From NCBI GenBank assembly GCA_002399785.1, contig DHEH01000015.1, positions 8,826 through 72,825 on the forward strand: DNA of 64,000 bases, in the 5' to 3' direction. The position numbers and the translations under genes were made by a program. The notes below the pieces were generated by a model. It was given only the letters and a program-made list of their open reading frames with translations. It searched no databases and was not told where the DNA came from. This DNA comes from Caryophanales bacterium UBA4855 (GTDB lineage Bacteria; Bacillota_I; Bacilli_A; RFN20; CAG-826). Shown piece after piece: positions 8,651 to 18,413 of the stretch. The number at the start of each line of letters is the position of its first letter. Position 1 is the stretch's first letter.

Positions 8651-11602
8651 ATGAAGAAAAAGAAATTGATATTTACATTATGCGCAGCCACTCTTATGAG
8701 TTTGCCACTTGCTTTACTCGCTGGTTGTGGAACTAATAATGTTGTAACTGACGATAAGGTTACAAGTTTTAATGTTACATTTGAAGGAAATAAAGGTACT
8801 TCATTTGATGGTTACGTTAATGAATCAGGAAAACTTTCTCCAACCATTAGTGCTCCAGCTGGAACTACTACTACTTGGAGTTTTGATTCAAGCGATACCG
8901 ATATTCTTGATGTAGATAATGGTGGAACTGTTTATTTTAAGGCAGAAGGAACAGCTACAGTTACTGTTACTGCCAATAATAGCGATGACGGAAACGGAAA
9001 TAAAGTTAAGAAAGTTCTTAATTTTACAGTTTTAACTTCACGTCTTAAGAGTGGTGTTGCTAATTATGCAGCTAGTTCTTATACAAATAAACTTGATATT
9101 ACTGCAGCCTTAGAAAAGTATGCTATTGATAACCAATTAACTGGTTTAACATTGTTTGAAAATGGTGGAAAAATCGTTTATTCAAAACGTATTAATTTCC
9201 CAACTACTTCATATATTACTGGTTATGGATATGGTGTTTTAAGCGACGGAACATTAACTGGAAATCTTAAAAATAATGATGGCAGCGACGGAATAAATGC
9301 TTCAACTTATCCAGGACATGCTGAGTGGGCAAGTTATTACCATTCAGGAGCTGCTACTGGTATTAAAAATATTTGTTATATGGATGATCAAGGTTCAGTC
9401 ACTGCTGACTTATATGGCAATATTTCTTCTAGTCTTTATGGAACTGAATTAAATGCTGATAAAAACGGATATCAATGGAAAGGAATTTTAGCAAAAAACG
9501 ATCCAATTCCTTGCGAAGTTGATGCTAATAATAATTTAACTAAAGTTTTAACTGATGATGAAATTAATAATTCGAGTGGATTATTCTCTTCATTTAAAAT
9601 TTACGTTAAAACTGGTAATGATGGTGTTAAATATTCAACTTTATCTTCTAATTTAACTGTTGCTGGCTATAACAACCGTTTATTAAAACTCGAAGATTAT
9701 GTTACTGGTTATAGAAATTTAATCACTAAGAGAAATTCCTATTATAGAGGTGCTGAGCAAGTTTCTTTAACTAGCAGTGGTTCTTTAAAAGGTTCATTAT
9801 CTTATTATAATTCAACTGGAAAAGGCACTGATAAAACCAATGATAAGACTTTATTTAATAATAATGTTGGATTAAAAACAGGAAGTGATGAAGGTGGCGA
9901 ATATCTTGTCTATACATTAAATAGTCCCCTTTCAATCTTCTATGCAAAATACAATTTAGGTTCTAATTTATCAACTCCTGTTCCTCAAGAATTTGTAGAT
10001 TATGTTGGACCAACATATTATGGAAAAGGTAATGAAAAAAATGGTTTAACAGTTAAAGATTCAGTTCTTTCTGTTGGGCCATACGCTATTGAAGAATTCG
10101 ATACAACAAATCATGAGTATGTTTTCAAAAAGAACGACAACTATCAAACAATTGAACCTGGAAAATACGTTGGAATTCCTGGAATTCATATGAGAGCATA
10201 TGATACTGGTACTGATTCGGCTATTATGGTCAAAAACTTTAAAAATGGTTTGCTTGATGCTGCTTCTTTAACAAAAGAAACAATCAATGAATCGTTTGCT
10301 CAAGGAATTGTTAAGAAAACTGAAGGTGACTCAACATTTAAATTAAATATAAATAGTTGTACTCAAGAAGAATGGGTTAAATTATTCGGTGTAAACGGAA
10401 CAATTTCACAACAATCAACAACTGATTATTGGAAAATTAAACCATTCATGTCAAACAAAAACTTCTTAAATGGTATTTCATTTGCTATCAATAGAGAAGA
10501 ATATGCTACTGCAAGAGGCGTTAATCCAAGTCAAGATTATTTTGCTCCTTCTTATATGTGGGATCCTGAAGGAAATGAAGCAACAGCAGCTGGCATCAGT
10601 GCTTCTTATTCCAACACTAAACAACACAAAGACAATTTAGCAAATTACTATCCAGACACTTATGGATATAATCTTGAAGCTAGTAAAACCTGCTTTAGAA
10701 ATGCTATCAACGAAATGGTTTCTAATGGTGATGTTACTCTTCCATATAAAGGCGAAATGAAAATTGTTTGGATGAATACAGGAGATCCAAAAGAATATGG
10801 TGCAGATCTTAAAAAATATATTGAAGATTCTGTAAATAGTGTTAATTCTCAATTCCAAGTTGATGTTGTTAATGTCGATGGTAGTAGTGAATATTCACTT
10901 GTTTATGAAAAAATGAGAAAAGGTCAATTTGATTTAGGTTTCGGATCTATTTCTGGAAGCAGCCTTGATCCTCTTGGATTTATGGAAGTTTTAAAGAGTG
11001 ATAACTCAAGTGGATTTACACTTAACTTTGGAACTGATACTAGCAAACCTGATGGTTCATTAGTTTATAAAGATAAAGTTTGGTCTTATGATTCGCTTTG
11101 GACAGCCGCTAACAAAGGTGCCATCATCAATGATGAAGGATATGTCGAGACTTCACCTGTTAAGGCTGATACAACAAAGATTACCAAGAAAGTCGATGGT
11201 AACTATACTGTTTATACACTCCTTGTTGAACAAATTTCTGCAGCTGGAGCTGAAATTAACTTAAGTAGTACAGGAAACATTGCTGTTATTTCTTATGAAG
11301 ACAAATCGATCGCTTCAAGCACAACAACACAAACTTATGCTATTGGTTTCGATGATATTGCTAGTGGATTTGAAATTAAAGACGCTGTTGGAACTGATGC
11401 AACAAAAACTTATAAAAATATTGTGTTTAAGATTCCAACGAAAATTGATGTTATTTTAACTGCTGATGAAGAAAGTGGAGATAAAACCTCGATCAATAGT
11501 AAGGATTACACAAAGATTGAATTAACCTGTAATTACAACCTTACAATCGATACTGATCAAGGTAAAATTCCAACTAATTCAAGTTATTCAATTAAGTTAT
11601 AG
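8651..11602 (+). CDS. oppA: Oligopeptide ABC transporter substrate-binding lipoprotein (OppA-like)
   Basis: A 983-residue extracytoplasmic solute-binding protein (SBP_bac_5 type) that would capture peptides for the OppBCDF transporter downstream. The signal peptide ends in the lipobox LLAGC (Cys26). Residues about 35-125 form an Ig-like (Big_2-type) domain with the pattern GTATVTVTA. The binding-protein fold is shown by SVGPYAIEEFD, a stretch around INREEYATARG, and the late YEKMRKGQFDLGF. It is far longer than the usual 540-600 residues because of the Ig-like domain, internal insertions and a ~150-residue C-terminal beta-rich extension. A strong ribosome-binding site (AAGGAG) precedes the ATG. 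A terminator follows, so it is probably transcribed separately from oppBCDF, allowing higher expression of the binding protein. Confidence 0.88.
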   Translation: MKKKKLIFTLCAATLMSLPLALLAGCGTNNVVTDDKVTSFNVTFEGNKGTSFDGYVNESGKLSPTISAPAGTTTTWSFDSSDTDILDVDNGGTVYFKAEGTATVTVTANNSDDGNGNKVKKVLNFTVLTSRLKSGVANYAASSYTNKLDITAALEKYAIDNQLTGLTLFENGGKIVYSKRINFPTTSYITGYGYGVLSDGTLTGNLKNNDGSDGINASTYPGHAEWASYYHSGAATGIKNICYMDDQGSVTADLYGNISSSLYGTELNADKNGYQWKGILAKNDPIPCEVDANNNLTKVLTDDEINNSSGLFSSFKIYVKTGNDGVKYSTLSSNLTVAGYNNRLLKLEDYVTGYRNLITKRNSYYRGAEQVSLTSSGSLKGSLSYYNSTGKGTDKTNDKTLFNNNVGLKTGSDEGGEYLVYTLNSPLSIFYAKYNLGSNLSTPVPQEFVDYVGPTYYGKGNEKNGLTVKDSVLSVGPYAIEEFDTTNHEYVFKKNDNYQTIEPGKYVGIPGIHMRAYDTGTDSAIMVKNFKNGLLDAASLTKETINESFAQGIVKKTEGDSTFKLNINSCTQEEWVKLFGVNGTISQQSTTDYWKIKPFMSNKNFLNGISFAINREEYATARGVNPSQDYFAPSYMWDPEGNEATAAGISASYSNTKQHKDNLANYYPDTYGYNLEASKTCFRNAINEMVSNGDVTLPYKGEMKIVWMNTGDPKEYGADLKKYIEDSVNSVNSQFQVDVVNVDGSSEYSLVYEKMRKGQFDLGFGSISGSSLDPLGFMEVLKSDNSSGFTLNFGTDTSKPDGSLVYKDKVWSYDSLWTAANKGAIINDEGYVETSPVKADTTKITKKVDGNYTVYTLLVEQISAAGAEINLSSTGNIAVISYEDKSIASSTTTQTYAIGFDDIASGFEIKDAVGTDATKTYKNIVFKIPTKIDVILTADEESGDKTSINSKDYTKIELTCNYNLTIDTDQGKIPTNSSYSIKL

Positions 11603-11617
11603 ACGTTAGTTTTTATC

Positions 11618-11650
11618 AAAAAAGAATTGACGATAAGTCGGTTCTTTTTT
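11618..11650 (+). terminator. Intrinsic terminator after oppA
   Basis: A 14-bp stem (AAAAAAGAATTGAC against GTCGGTTCTTTTTT, two G-U pairs) with a 5-base loop. The 3' arm itself supplies the T-run, and the A-rich 5' arm gives some termination capacity on the other strand too. Confidence 0.9.
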
Positions 11651-11688
11651 GTTAAATATTTTGTGTTTTATATAGTATAAAATTATTA

Positions 11689-11694
11689 TATAAT
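11689..11694 (+). promoter_or_regulatory. Probable -10 element for oppBCDF
   Basis: TATAAT lies 23 bases before the oppB start and just after the oppA terminator, where a new promoter is expected. The -35 region is not recognisable. CTAGGAG provides the ribosome-binding site for oppB. Confidence 0.45.
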
Positions 11695-11717
11695 AAGAAT
11701 GTTTTCTAGGAGAAAAA

Positions 11718-12761
11718 ATGCGGAAATATGTACTCAAAAGATTAGCTTTGGCACTATTAACACTCTTTGTAATATTGTCACTAACTTTTATTTTAATGAA
11801 GTTGTTACCATTCCAAAAACCTGCGGGATTTCCAGCAAGTCAATGGGCTTTTTATCAAGATCAAATTGATTTAGGTTATGTTATTCAAGTAAGTGAAGAA
11901 AATGCTGCTCTTGGCACCCTTTTATGGCATGTTCCAGTTTCAGTTTGTGGATCAGATAATGTTTATTTATATCAAGCAAGTATTATGGACCAATATTTTA
12001 ATTGGATTGGAAATATTTTCACAAAATGGGATTGGGGAACATCGACAAGTGTTTTACCAAATTACAGTGCAATGTATATTATTGCTCAAAAACTTCCTGT
12101 CAGTATTTCTATCAACATTATTTCTGTTATTATTGCTGTTCCGTTCGGTATTTTATTGGGTATTTGGGCTGCTTTAAAGAAAAACAAATTAACTGACCAT
12201 ATTATTTCCACTCTTGTCATGGTTTTTATTTCGGTCCCTTCATTTGTTATTATTTCTTTATTAATGTTATGGCTTTGCTACGAAAATCAATGGCTTCCAT
12301 CACAATGGCCACTTGCTAGCATGTCTAGTGGACAAAAAGCTTTAGGTTATATAATTCCTGTCGTATCATTGTCGTTTGGTTCGATTTGTGGATATTGCCG
12401 TTTTACTCGTGCTGAGCTTTGTGAAGTTATGTCAAGCGATTATCTTTTACTTGCTAGAACTAAAGGTTTAACAAGAAGACAATCGATTGTTAGACATGCT
12501 TTAAGAAACGCCATGGTTCCAATTGTTCCTTCAATTATTGCTGAATTTATTGGAATTTTAGGTGGTTCCATGATTCTTGAAAGTCTTTATGGAATTCCTG
12601 GAATCGGTGGATTATTTATTGAATGTATTAATAAAAAAGATTACAACGTTTTGATGGTTGATATGGCTGTTTTTACAATGATTAGTTTAGCAGCTGGTGT
12701 TTTACTTGATATATCGTATGGATTTATTGATCCACGTATTAGAATGGGGGCAAAGAAATAA
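11718..12761 (+). CDS. oppB: Oligopeptide ABC transporter permease OppB
   Basis: A 347-residue inner-membrane subunit of the peptide importer. The N-terminus MRKYVLKRLALALLTLF and first helix (about 9-30) are typical of OppB/DppB. An extracytoplasmic loop of about 80 residues precedes a block of five helices. The EAA-type coupling loop that contacts the ATPases is visible as LLARTKGLTRRQSIVRHALR (about 243-262), followed by NAMVPIVP. The ending GIDxRI-like YGFIDPRIRMG is characteristic. It is first in oppBCDF, with 2 bp to oppC. Confidence 0.95.
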   Translation: MRKYVLKRLALALLTLFVILSLTFILMKLLPFQKPAGFPASQWAFYQDQIDLGYVIQVSEENAALGTLLWHVPVSVCGSDNVYLYQASIMDQYFNWIGNIFTKWDWGTSTSVLPNYSAMYIIAQKLPVSISINIISVIIAVPFGILLGIWAALKKNKLTDHIISTLVMVFISVPSFVIISLLMLWLCYENQWLPSQWPLASMSSGQKALGYIIPVVSLSFGSICGYCRFTRAELCEVMSSDYLLLARTKGLTRRQSIVRHALRNAMVPIVPSIIAEFIGILGGSMILESLYGIPGIGGLFIECINKKDYNVLMVDMAVFTMISLAAGVLLDISYGFIDPRIRMGAKK

Positions 12762-12763
12762 TT

Positions 12764-14926
12764 ATGGATAAAGAAAAAAATACAACCTATTCATATAGAG
12801 ATTCTGGTAATGTTCCTCATACTGTAGATTTATCTAAAGCTGATTTTGAACTTACTCAAGCTGACGCCTCTATTCATGATGTTAAATTTAAAACAAAACC
12901 TACTACTTTCTTTAAAGATGCATTGAAGAGATTTTCGAAAAATAAGAGTAGTGTTGCTGGCGCAATTATTTTAGGTATTTTGCTTGTTTTCTCTTTTGTT
13001 TTGCCATTAGCAATCCAAAATGATACAACAACCAATCATCCAGAAGCACAATTCTTAGAGCCTAAATTATTTAATGCCGGAACTGGTTGGTGGGACGGAA
13101 CAAAACGCTATAATAACGTTGTTTGTTCAAATAATGAAGTTACAGCTGAAACAAATGCTGATTCAAATTATAAAAATACCGAAGGCTATAAATATCCAAG
13201 CGGATACGGATTTAGATCTATTATGAACTTAACTGAACCAGTAAAAAGTTTGGTTAATTCACCTGATGAAAACGTAACCGGTGGACAACTTAAGATTGTT
13301 AATTCAAACGAATATCATGCCGAAGAAGTGGATCAATCTGCATTTTATGGTGTCTATACTTCTGGCGCCATCAGTTTAGATTCCTCTTTTACATATAATA
13401 TTTCAGCAACTTTTTCTCCTAGTGATGGCACTGAAAGTGTTGATGGAGAATTTGCCTTTGTTATTGTTCATGACAATGGCGAAGACATATTGACTGATTT
13501 CCAAACAATAAATGAAGAAAAAACCATTAGTTTTGACTTAGGAACTGTTGTTAGTGAAAAAGGCTATGATTTTACAAATTATGCTAATAATGCAAAAGTT
13601 GGTTTTTTACTTAAAAATAATACAACTCAAAATTCTTCCTTATTTATTAATAGTTTTGCTATTTCGAGTACTGATGCAACTGAGAATATCAAGAACATAT
13701 TAAAGAATGTTTCTTTTAAAGATGGTAACGAAGTTTTATTAAGAAAAGCCACCATTCAACAATTAAATAGCGAAACCGGAAAATATGAAGATATAGCAAA
13801 TCCTGGATTCTTTCAAAATTCAAAATGTTTTACAAGTTTATATAAAGGTGAAGCTTATACATGTTCATTTACTTTAGATTCTTATGAAAATGCTCTTGGT
13901 GTTAAAGATAATATTTCTGTTGGTTTAAGTGAATTTGCTGGCTATGCTGGCTATACTGTTAACGAATTAACAGGTGAAGTTGAATTAGATGAAAATAGTG
14001 ATGTTTATAAAAATAGAAGCTGTAATCTCGATTTAAGTGATTCGATGCTTCAAGAAGGTAAAGAAGCTAAATTGATGGCTTCTTTCCAAATAAAAAAAGA
14101 TGACGATTCAATCAAGAAAGATAATTGCCCTGTTATAAATATTGTTTCTGTATCAATTGATAATAACCCTGTTGTTGGTTCTAAAGTTGTTACTTTTAAA
14201 TGTAAAGTTTATTACTATCGTTATAAAGGCTATGGCGACAACATGCCTACATTTATTTTAGGAACAGATAAATACGGTAAAGATATGCTTAAAATCACAT
14301 TTAGTGGTCTTAGAACATCTCTTTTACTTGGTTTCTTAACATTTGCTGTATGCTTCACATTTGGTCTTATTCTAGGATCAATTGAAGGTTACTATGGTGG
14401 TCGGATCGATATTGTTCTTCAAAGATTGACTGAAATTTTAAGTGGAGTCCCATGGATTGTTGTTATGACTCTTGTCGTTTTATTCTTAGGAAGTAATTTC
14501 TGGAGTTTTGCTCTCGCTCTTTGCTTAACAGGTTGGATTGGTACTTCTAATTTAGCTAGAACTCAATTTTATCGTTTCAAAGGAAGAGAATATATTTTAG
14601 CTAGTAGAACTCTTGGAGCTCGTGATGGTAGATTAATTTTTAAACACATTTTACCTAACGCAATGGGAACAATTATTACTTCAAGTGTCTTAATGATTCC
14701 TAGCGTTATCTTTAGTGAAGCTACAATTTCATATTTAGGTTTAGGTCTTAAAAATACCGATTCATTGGGTGTTATCTTAAGTGATAATCAACCTAATTTA
14801 TCGACACATCCATATACTTTGATTTTACCAGCGGTTATTATTGCATTAATTATGATAAGTTTTAACTTATTTGGAAATGGTTTGCGTGATGCATTTAACC
14901 CATCTTTAAAAGGGAGTGATGAATAA
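12764..14926 (+). CDS. oppC: Oligopeptide ABC transporter permease OppC with a ~400-residue extracytoplasmic insertion
   Basis: The second membrane subunit of the peptide importer. After a cytoplasmic N-terminus, helix 1 lies at about 64-84. Ordinary OppC sequence resumes only near residue 500 with FILGTDKYGKDML, the equivalent of the usual LGTDxxGRD motif, and four to five more helices follow. The coupling loop ILASRTLGARDGRLIFKHIL is intact, so the transporter core should work. The ~400 residues in between are predicted outside the membrane, are rich in Ser/Thr/Asn, and look like beta-sandwich material. A usual OppC is about 300 residues; this one is 720. The extra domain could contact OppA or the cell surface (inference). 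Confidence 0.92.
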   Translation: MDKEKNTTYSYRDSGNVPHTVDLSKADFELTQADASIHDVKFKTKPTTFFKDALKRFSKNKSSVAGAIILGILLVFSFVLPLAIQNDTTTNHPEAQFLEPKLFNAGTGWWDGTKRYNNVVCSNNEVTAETNADSNYKNTEGYKYPSGYGFRSIMNLTEPVKSLVNSPDENVTGGQLKIVNSNEYHAEEVDQSAFYGVYTSGAISLDSSFTYNISATFSPSDGTESVDGEFAFVIVHDNGEDILTDFQTINEEKTISFDLGTVVSEKGYDFTNYANNAKVGFLLKNNTTQNSSLFINSFAISSTDATENIKNILKNVSFKDGNEVLLRKATIQQLNSETGKYEDIANPGFFQNSKCFTSLYKGEAYTCSFTLDSYENALGVKDNISVGLSEFAGYAGYTVNELTGEVELDENSDVYKNRSCNLDLSDSMLQEGKEAKLMASFQIKKDDDSIKKDNCPVINIVSVSIDNNPVVGSKVVTFKCKVYYYRYKGYGDNMPTFILGTDKYGKDMLKITFSGLRTSLLLGFLTFAVCFTFGLILGSIEGYYGGRIDIVLQRLTEILSGVPWIVVMTLVVLFLGSNFWSFALALCLTGWIGTSNLARTQFYRFKGREYILASRTLGARDGRLIFKHILPNAMGTIITSSVLMIPSVIFSEATISYLGLGLKNTDSLGVILSDNQPNLSTHPYTLILPAVIIALIMISFNLFGNGLRDAFNPSLKGSDE

Positions 14927-14928
14927 TT

Positions 14929-16947
14929 ATGAGTGAAACAATTAATAAAAAATTAGTAAGTTCAATCGATTACTCAAATACTCTAAAAGTTTTACAAGTA
15001 AAAGATTTACGTGTTGATTTTAAGTCTGATTCTGGAATGGTTCATGCTGTTCGCGGAGTTTCTTTTGATTTATATAAAGGTGAGACTTTATGCATCGTTG
15101 GTGAATCTGGTAGCGGAAAATCTGTAACAAGTAAAACTGTTATGGGTATTTTACCTGGAAACGCTGTTATTAGTAGCGGTCAAATTTTATATAATGGTGA
15201 AGATTTAATAAGAGTTTCTGAAGAGGAATTTCATAGAATTAGAGGACATAAAATTGGAATGATTTTCCAAGATCCTTTATCTTCTTTAAATCCAATTATG
15301 AAGGTCGGTAAACAAATTATTGAAGCTACGATGATTAATAAAAATGTTCTTAAGAGCAGATTTAATGAATTAATTGCTCCTGAATTAGTTGTTCTTCGTA
15401 ACGAAAAAGCAAATTTACAATTCGAAGGCAACAAGACTAAAAATGCTGTTGAAATTTTAAGTGATTTCAAGAAGGAATTTTTATCTCTTTCTAAAAAAGA
15501 GGTCACTTTGGCCGGTAAAAATGAAAAAAATAAGATAGAAGAAAATAACGAAGAACTTAAAAAATGTCGTGGAAAAATTAAGACATACTTTGTAAATTAT
15601 TCAGCAGGAATTGAATTTGAAATTGACTCATTGAAATCTCAAATCGAATCAATTTCAAAAGCTAAAAATAACGAAAATATTAAAGTAAATACTAACATTA
15701 AAGATATTCGTATAAAGAATATTAATAACCATATTTTGGATCTTCAAAATTTAGAAAAAATCCAATATGATGAAAACAATATTGTCCAATTCATTGAGAA
15801 AAGAATTACTGATCTTAAAGCTTTATATAAGAACGCAAAACTTTGCTATTCTCATTTAAAACCATTGCTTACGCGTGCATTGAAACAATCCAAGAAGTTC
15901 GCAACAATTGATACTAAAAATTATGCAGAATCTCTTAAAAAAGTAAGAGACGAAAAACTTGTTGTTTTAAACAAAAAAATGGCTGTTGTTAGAGCCAAAT
16001 TAAATGAGTTAGTGCCTACATTGAATCAAGACGAACTTAAAAATTATTCCATCTTAATGGAAAAAGAAGAAGAACGCGAAAATAGTTTTTCTTATAGACT
16101 TAAACATATTTTTAAGAAAGAAAGTAAAGAAGAAGTTACAACTGGCTTAGCTAGAGCATCTATTAAAAAAGATATTATTACTAAAACAGGTAATGTTGAA
16201 TTTGATAAAATTTTCAAAGAATATGTTGGATTGGCTAAGGATATTGAAAATGTTAATGATGATTACATTAACAAAACCAAGATAACAAAAGCCGAAGCAA
16301 AACGTATTGCTCTTGAAGTTATGACTGAAGTTGGTATACCACTTCCTAAACAAAGATTTAAACAATACCCATTCGAATTTAGTGGTGGTATGAGACAAAG
16401 AATTGTTATTGCAATCGCTTTAACTGCTAACCCAGATATTTTAATTTGTGATGAGCCAACAACTGCTCTTGATGTTACAATTCAAGCTCAAATTCTTGAA
16501 TTAATTAACAAATTAAAAAGGGAAAGAGGTTTAAGTTGTATTTTTATTACACATGATTTGGGCGTTGTTGCAAATATGGCTGATAGAGTCGCTGTTATGT
16601 ATGCAGGAAAGATAGTTGAATATGGTACAAGTTTAGAAATTTTCTTTGAACCAAAACATCCATATACATGGGCATTATTGTCATCTATTCCTGATATCGA
16701 TAGTAAAGAAAGACTTGAATCAATTGCTGGAACTCCTCCAGATATGAGATTTCCACCAGATGGAGATGCTTTTGCTTTAAGAAGTAAATATGCTCTAGCT
16801 GTTGATTTTAAATTTGAACCTCCATATTTTAAAATTAGTGACACTCACTACGCTGCCACTTGGCTTTTATATCCAGGCGCACCAAAAGTTGAGATGCCAA
16901 GAATTGTTAAAACTCGTATCGAAAACGCTTTAAAAGGAGTTAAATAG
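14929..16947 (+). CDS. oppD: Oligopeptide ABC transporter ATPase OppD with a long helix-rich charged insertion
   Basis: Cytoplasmic ATPase of the peptide importer, 672 residues against about 330-360 normally. Walker A GESGSGKS is at 58-65, the Q-loop FQDPLSSLNP near 113-122, the ABC signature FSGGMRQR at 484-491, and Walker B LICDEPTTALD soon after. The C-terminal oligopeptide-type extension (HPYTWALLSSIP) is present. Between Q-loop and signature, about residues 136-455, lies an insertion rich in Lys and Glu that reads as long helices, possibly coiled coil. It interrupts the helical subdomain that faces the permease. The Cys cluster that binds Fe-S in some OppD proteins is not evident. 2 bp from oppC and from oppF. 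Confidence 0.93.
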   Translation: MSETINKKLVSSIDYSNTLKVLQVKDLRVDFKSDSGMVHAVRGVSFDLYKGETLCIVGESGSGKSVTSKTVMGILPGNAVISSGQILYNGEDLIRVSEEEFHRIRGHKIGMIFQDPLSSLNPIMKVGKQIIEATMINKNVLKSRFNELIAPELVVLRNEKANLQFEGNKTKNAVEILSDFKKEFLSLSKKEVTLAGKNEKNKIEENNEELKKCRGKIKTYFVNYSAGIEFEIDSLKSQIESISKAKNNENIKVNTNIKDIRIKNINNHILDLQNLEKIQYDENNIVQFIEKRITDLKALYKNAKLCYSHLKPLLTRALKQSKKFATIDTKNYAESLKKVRDEKLVVLNKKMAVVRAKLNELVPTLNQDELKNYSILMEKEEERENSFSYRLKHIFKKESKEEVTTGLARASIKKDIITKTGNVEFDKIFKEYVGLAKDIENVNDDYINKTKITKAEAKRIALEVMTEVGIPLPKQRFKQYPFEFSGGMRQRIVIAIALTANPDILICDEPTTALDVTIQAQILELINKLKRERGLSCIFITHDLGVVANMADRVAVMYAGKIVEYGTSLEIFFEPKHPYTWALLSSIPDIDSKERLESIAGTPPDMRFPPDGDAFALRSKYALAVDFKFEPPYFKISDTHYAATWLLYPGAPKVEMPRIVKTRIENALKGVK

Positions 16948-16949
16948 TT

Positions 16950-18410
16950 ATGAATAAAAAGAAAAATAATGATATTAATAACAACAAACCTTTTGAAACA
17001 GTTTTTGTTACTGACTCAAACGGAAAAACTAAACCAGTTGAAGTTGTTGAAGAAAAGAAAGTTAGTGATAAAGAAATCGCTATTAATAGCGCACCAACTC
17101 TTGATGAAATTAAAGGTTCTTTAAACAAAGAATTAGCTTTAGAAAATATAAAATCTAAATGCAAATTTAAACAAGATTTAGTCGATAATAACGTTATTTT
17201 AAGCGTTAACCATTTAAAACAATATTTTGTTTTCGGTAAAGGCCCTAGCAAAATAAAGATTAAGGCTGTTCATGACGTTAATTTTAAAATTAAAAGTGGT
17301 GAATGTTTTGGTCTTGTTGGTGAATCTGGATGTGGTAAAACCACAACAGGTCGTTCAATCATTAGATTATATGATATTACAAGCGGCTCGATTTATTATA
17401 AAGGATATAGAATCGGTGCTGGCGCTCGCTGGAACGAAAAAGAAATTAAATATACTAATATTAGATACCACGCCGCCTTAAAGGCTTTAGAGGCTGACAA
17501 AAAAACTATTTTATCAATGTTTAATGCTCATACTGATATTGATAAAATTCACGAAAAGTTTTCTGGTTACCCATTATTTAATAATGTAGAAGAAGCTAAT
17601 AATTTCTTCGCAAAGAAAAAAGCTGAAAACAAAGAATATCGTGACAATGTTATTAAAGTTCAAAAAGCTAAAATATCTCAAATTAGATATGATGAAACTC
17701 ATGTCGATAAGAAGTTAATGAGTGAAATTCAAATGATCTTCCAAGATCCTATTGATTCGCTTGATCCACGTATGACTGTTGAAGATATTATCAAAGAAGG
17801 TTTGACAATTACTCACACTGCCGGAAGCAAAGAAGAAGCTCATAATAAAGTTTGTGAAGCTCTTGAAAAAGTTGGTCTAATTGCAGATTATGCTAATAGA
17901 TATCCTCATGAATTTAGTGGTGGTCAACGTCAAAGAATTGGTATTGCTAGAGCTTTAGTTATGAATCCAAGATTCTTAATATGCGATGAACCTATCAGCG
18001 CTCTTGATGTTTCGATAAGAGCTCAAATTATTAATCTTTTAAATCAATTAAAAGAGGAAATGAATTTGACTATTATGTTTATTGCACACGATTTAAGTGT
18101 TGTTAAATATTTTTGTGATCGTATAGCTGTTATGTATTTTGGTGAATTAGTTGAAGTTGCAACTAGTGATGAATTATTTAAACATCCTCTTCATCCATAT
18201 ACAAAATCATTACTTAGTGCTATTCCTAAACCAAATCCTTTAACCGAAAAAGATAGAGTTAGAATAGTTTATGATCCACGTAAAGAACACGATTATTCTG
18301 TTGAAAGACCAAGAATGGTTGAAATAGTTCCAGGACATTTTATTCTTGCAAACACTCCTGAAATTGAAAAGTATAAGAAAGAAATTGCTCTTCTAGACAG
18401 CAAAAAATAA
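16950..18410 (+). CDS. oppF: Oligopeptide ABC transporter ATPase OppF with N-terminal extension and insertion
   Basis: Partner ATPase of OppD, 486 residues against about 310-330 normally. An ~85-residue charged N-terminal extension precedes the nucleotide-binding domain. Walker A GESGCGKT is at about 124-131 and the Q-loop FQDPIDSLDPRMT near 262-274. That spacing is about 90 residues longer than usual, so a second insertion lies in the region between. The signature FSGGQRQR (about 322-329), Walker B LICDEPISALD and H-loop IAHDL are intact. The C-terminal HPYTKSLLSAIP motif marks the oligopeptide family. Last gene of oppBCDF; the next gene follows after 3 bp and may be co-transcribed. Confidence 0.94.
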   Translation: MNKKKNNDINNNKPFETVFVTDSNGKTKPVEVVEEKKVSDKEIAINSAPTLDEIKGSLNKELALENIKSKCKFKQDLVDNNVILSVNHLKQYFVFGKGPSKIKIKAVHDVNFKIKSGECFGLVGESGCGKTTTGRSIIRLYDITSGSIYYKGYRIGAGARWNEKEIKYTNIRYHAALKALEADKKTILSMFNAHTDIDKIHEKFSGYPLFNNVEEANNFFAKKKAENKEYRDNVIKVQKAKISQIRYDETHVDKKLMSEIQMIFQDPIDSLDPRMTVEDIIKEGLTITHTAGSKEEAHNKVCEALEKVGLIADYANRYPHEFSGGQRQRIGIARALVMNPRFLICDEPISALDVSIRAQIINLLNQLKEEMNLTIMFIAHDLSVVKYFCDRIAVMYFGELVEVATSDELFKHPLHPYTKSLLSAIPKPNPLTEKDRVRIVYDPRKEHDYSVERPRMVEIVPGHFILANTPEIEKYKKEIALLDSKK

Positions 18411-18413
18411 TTT

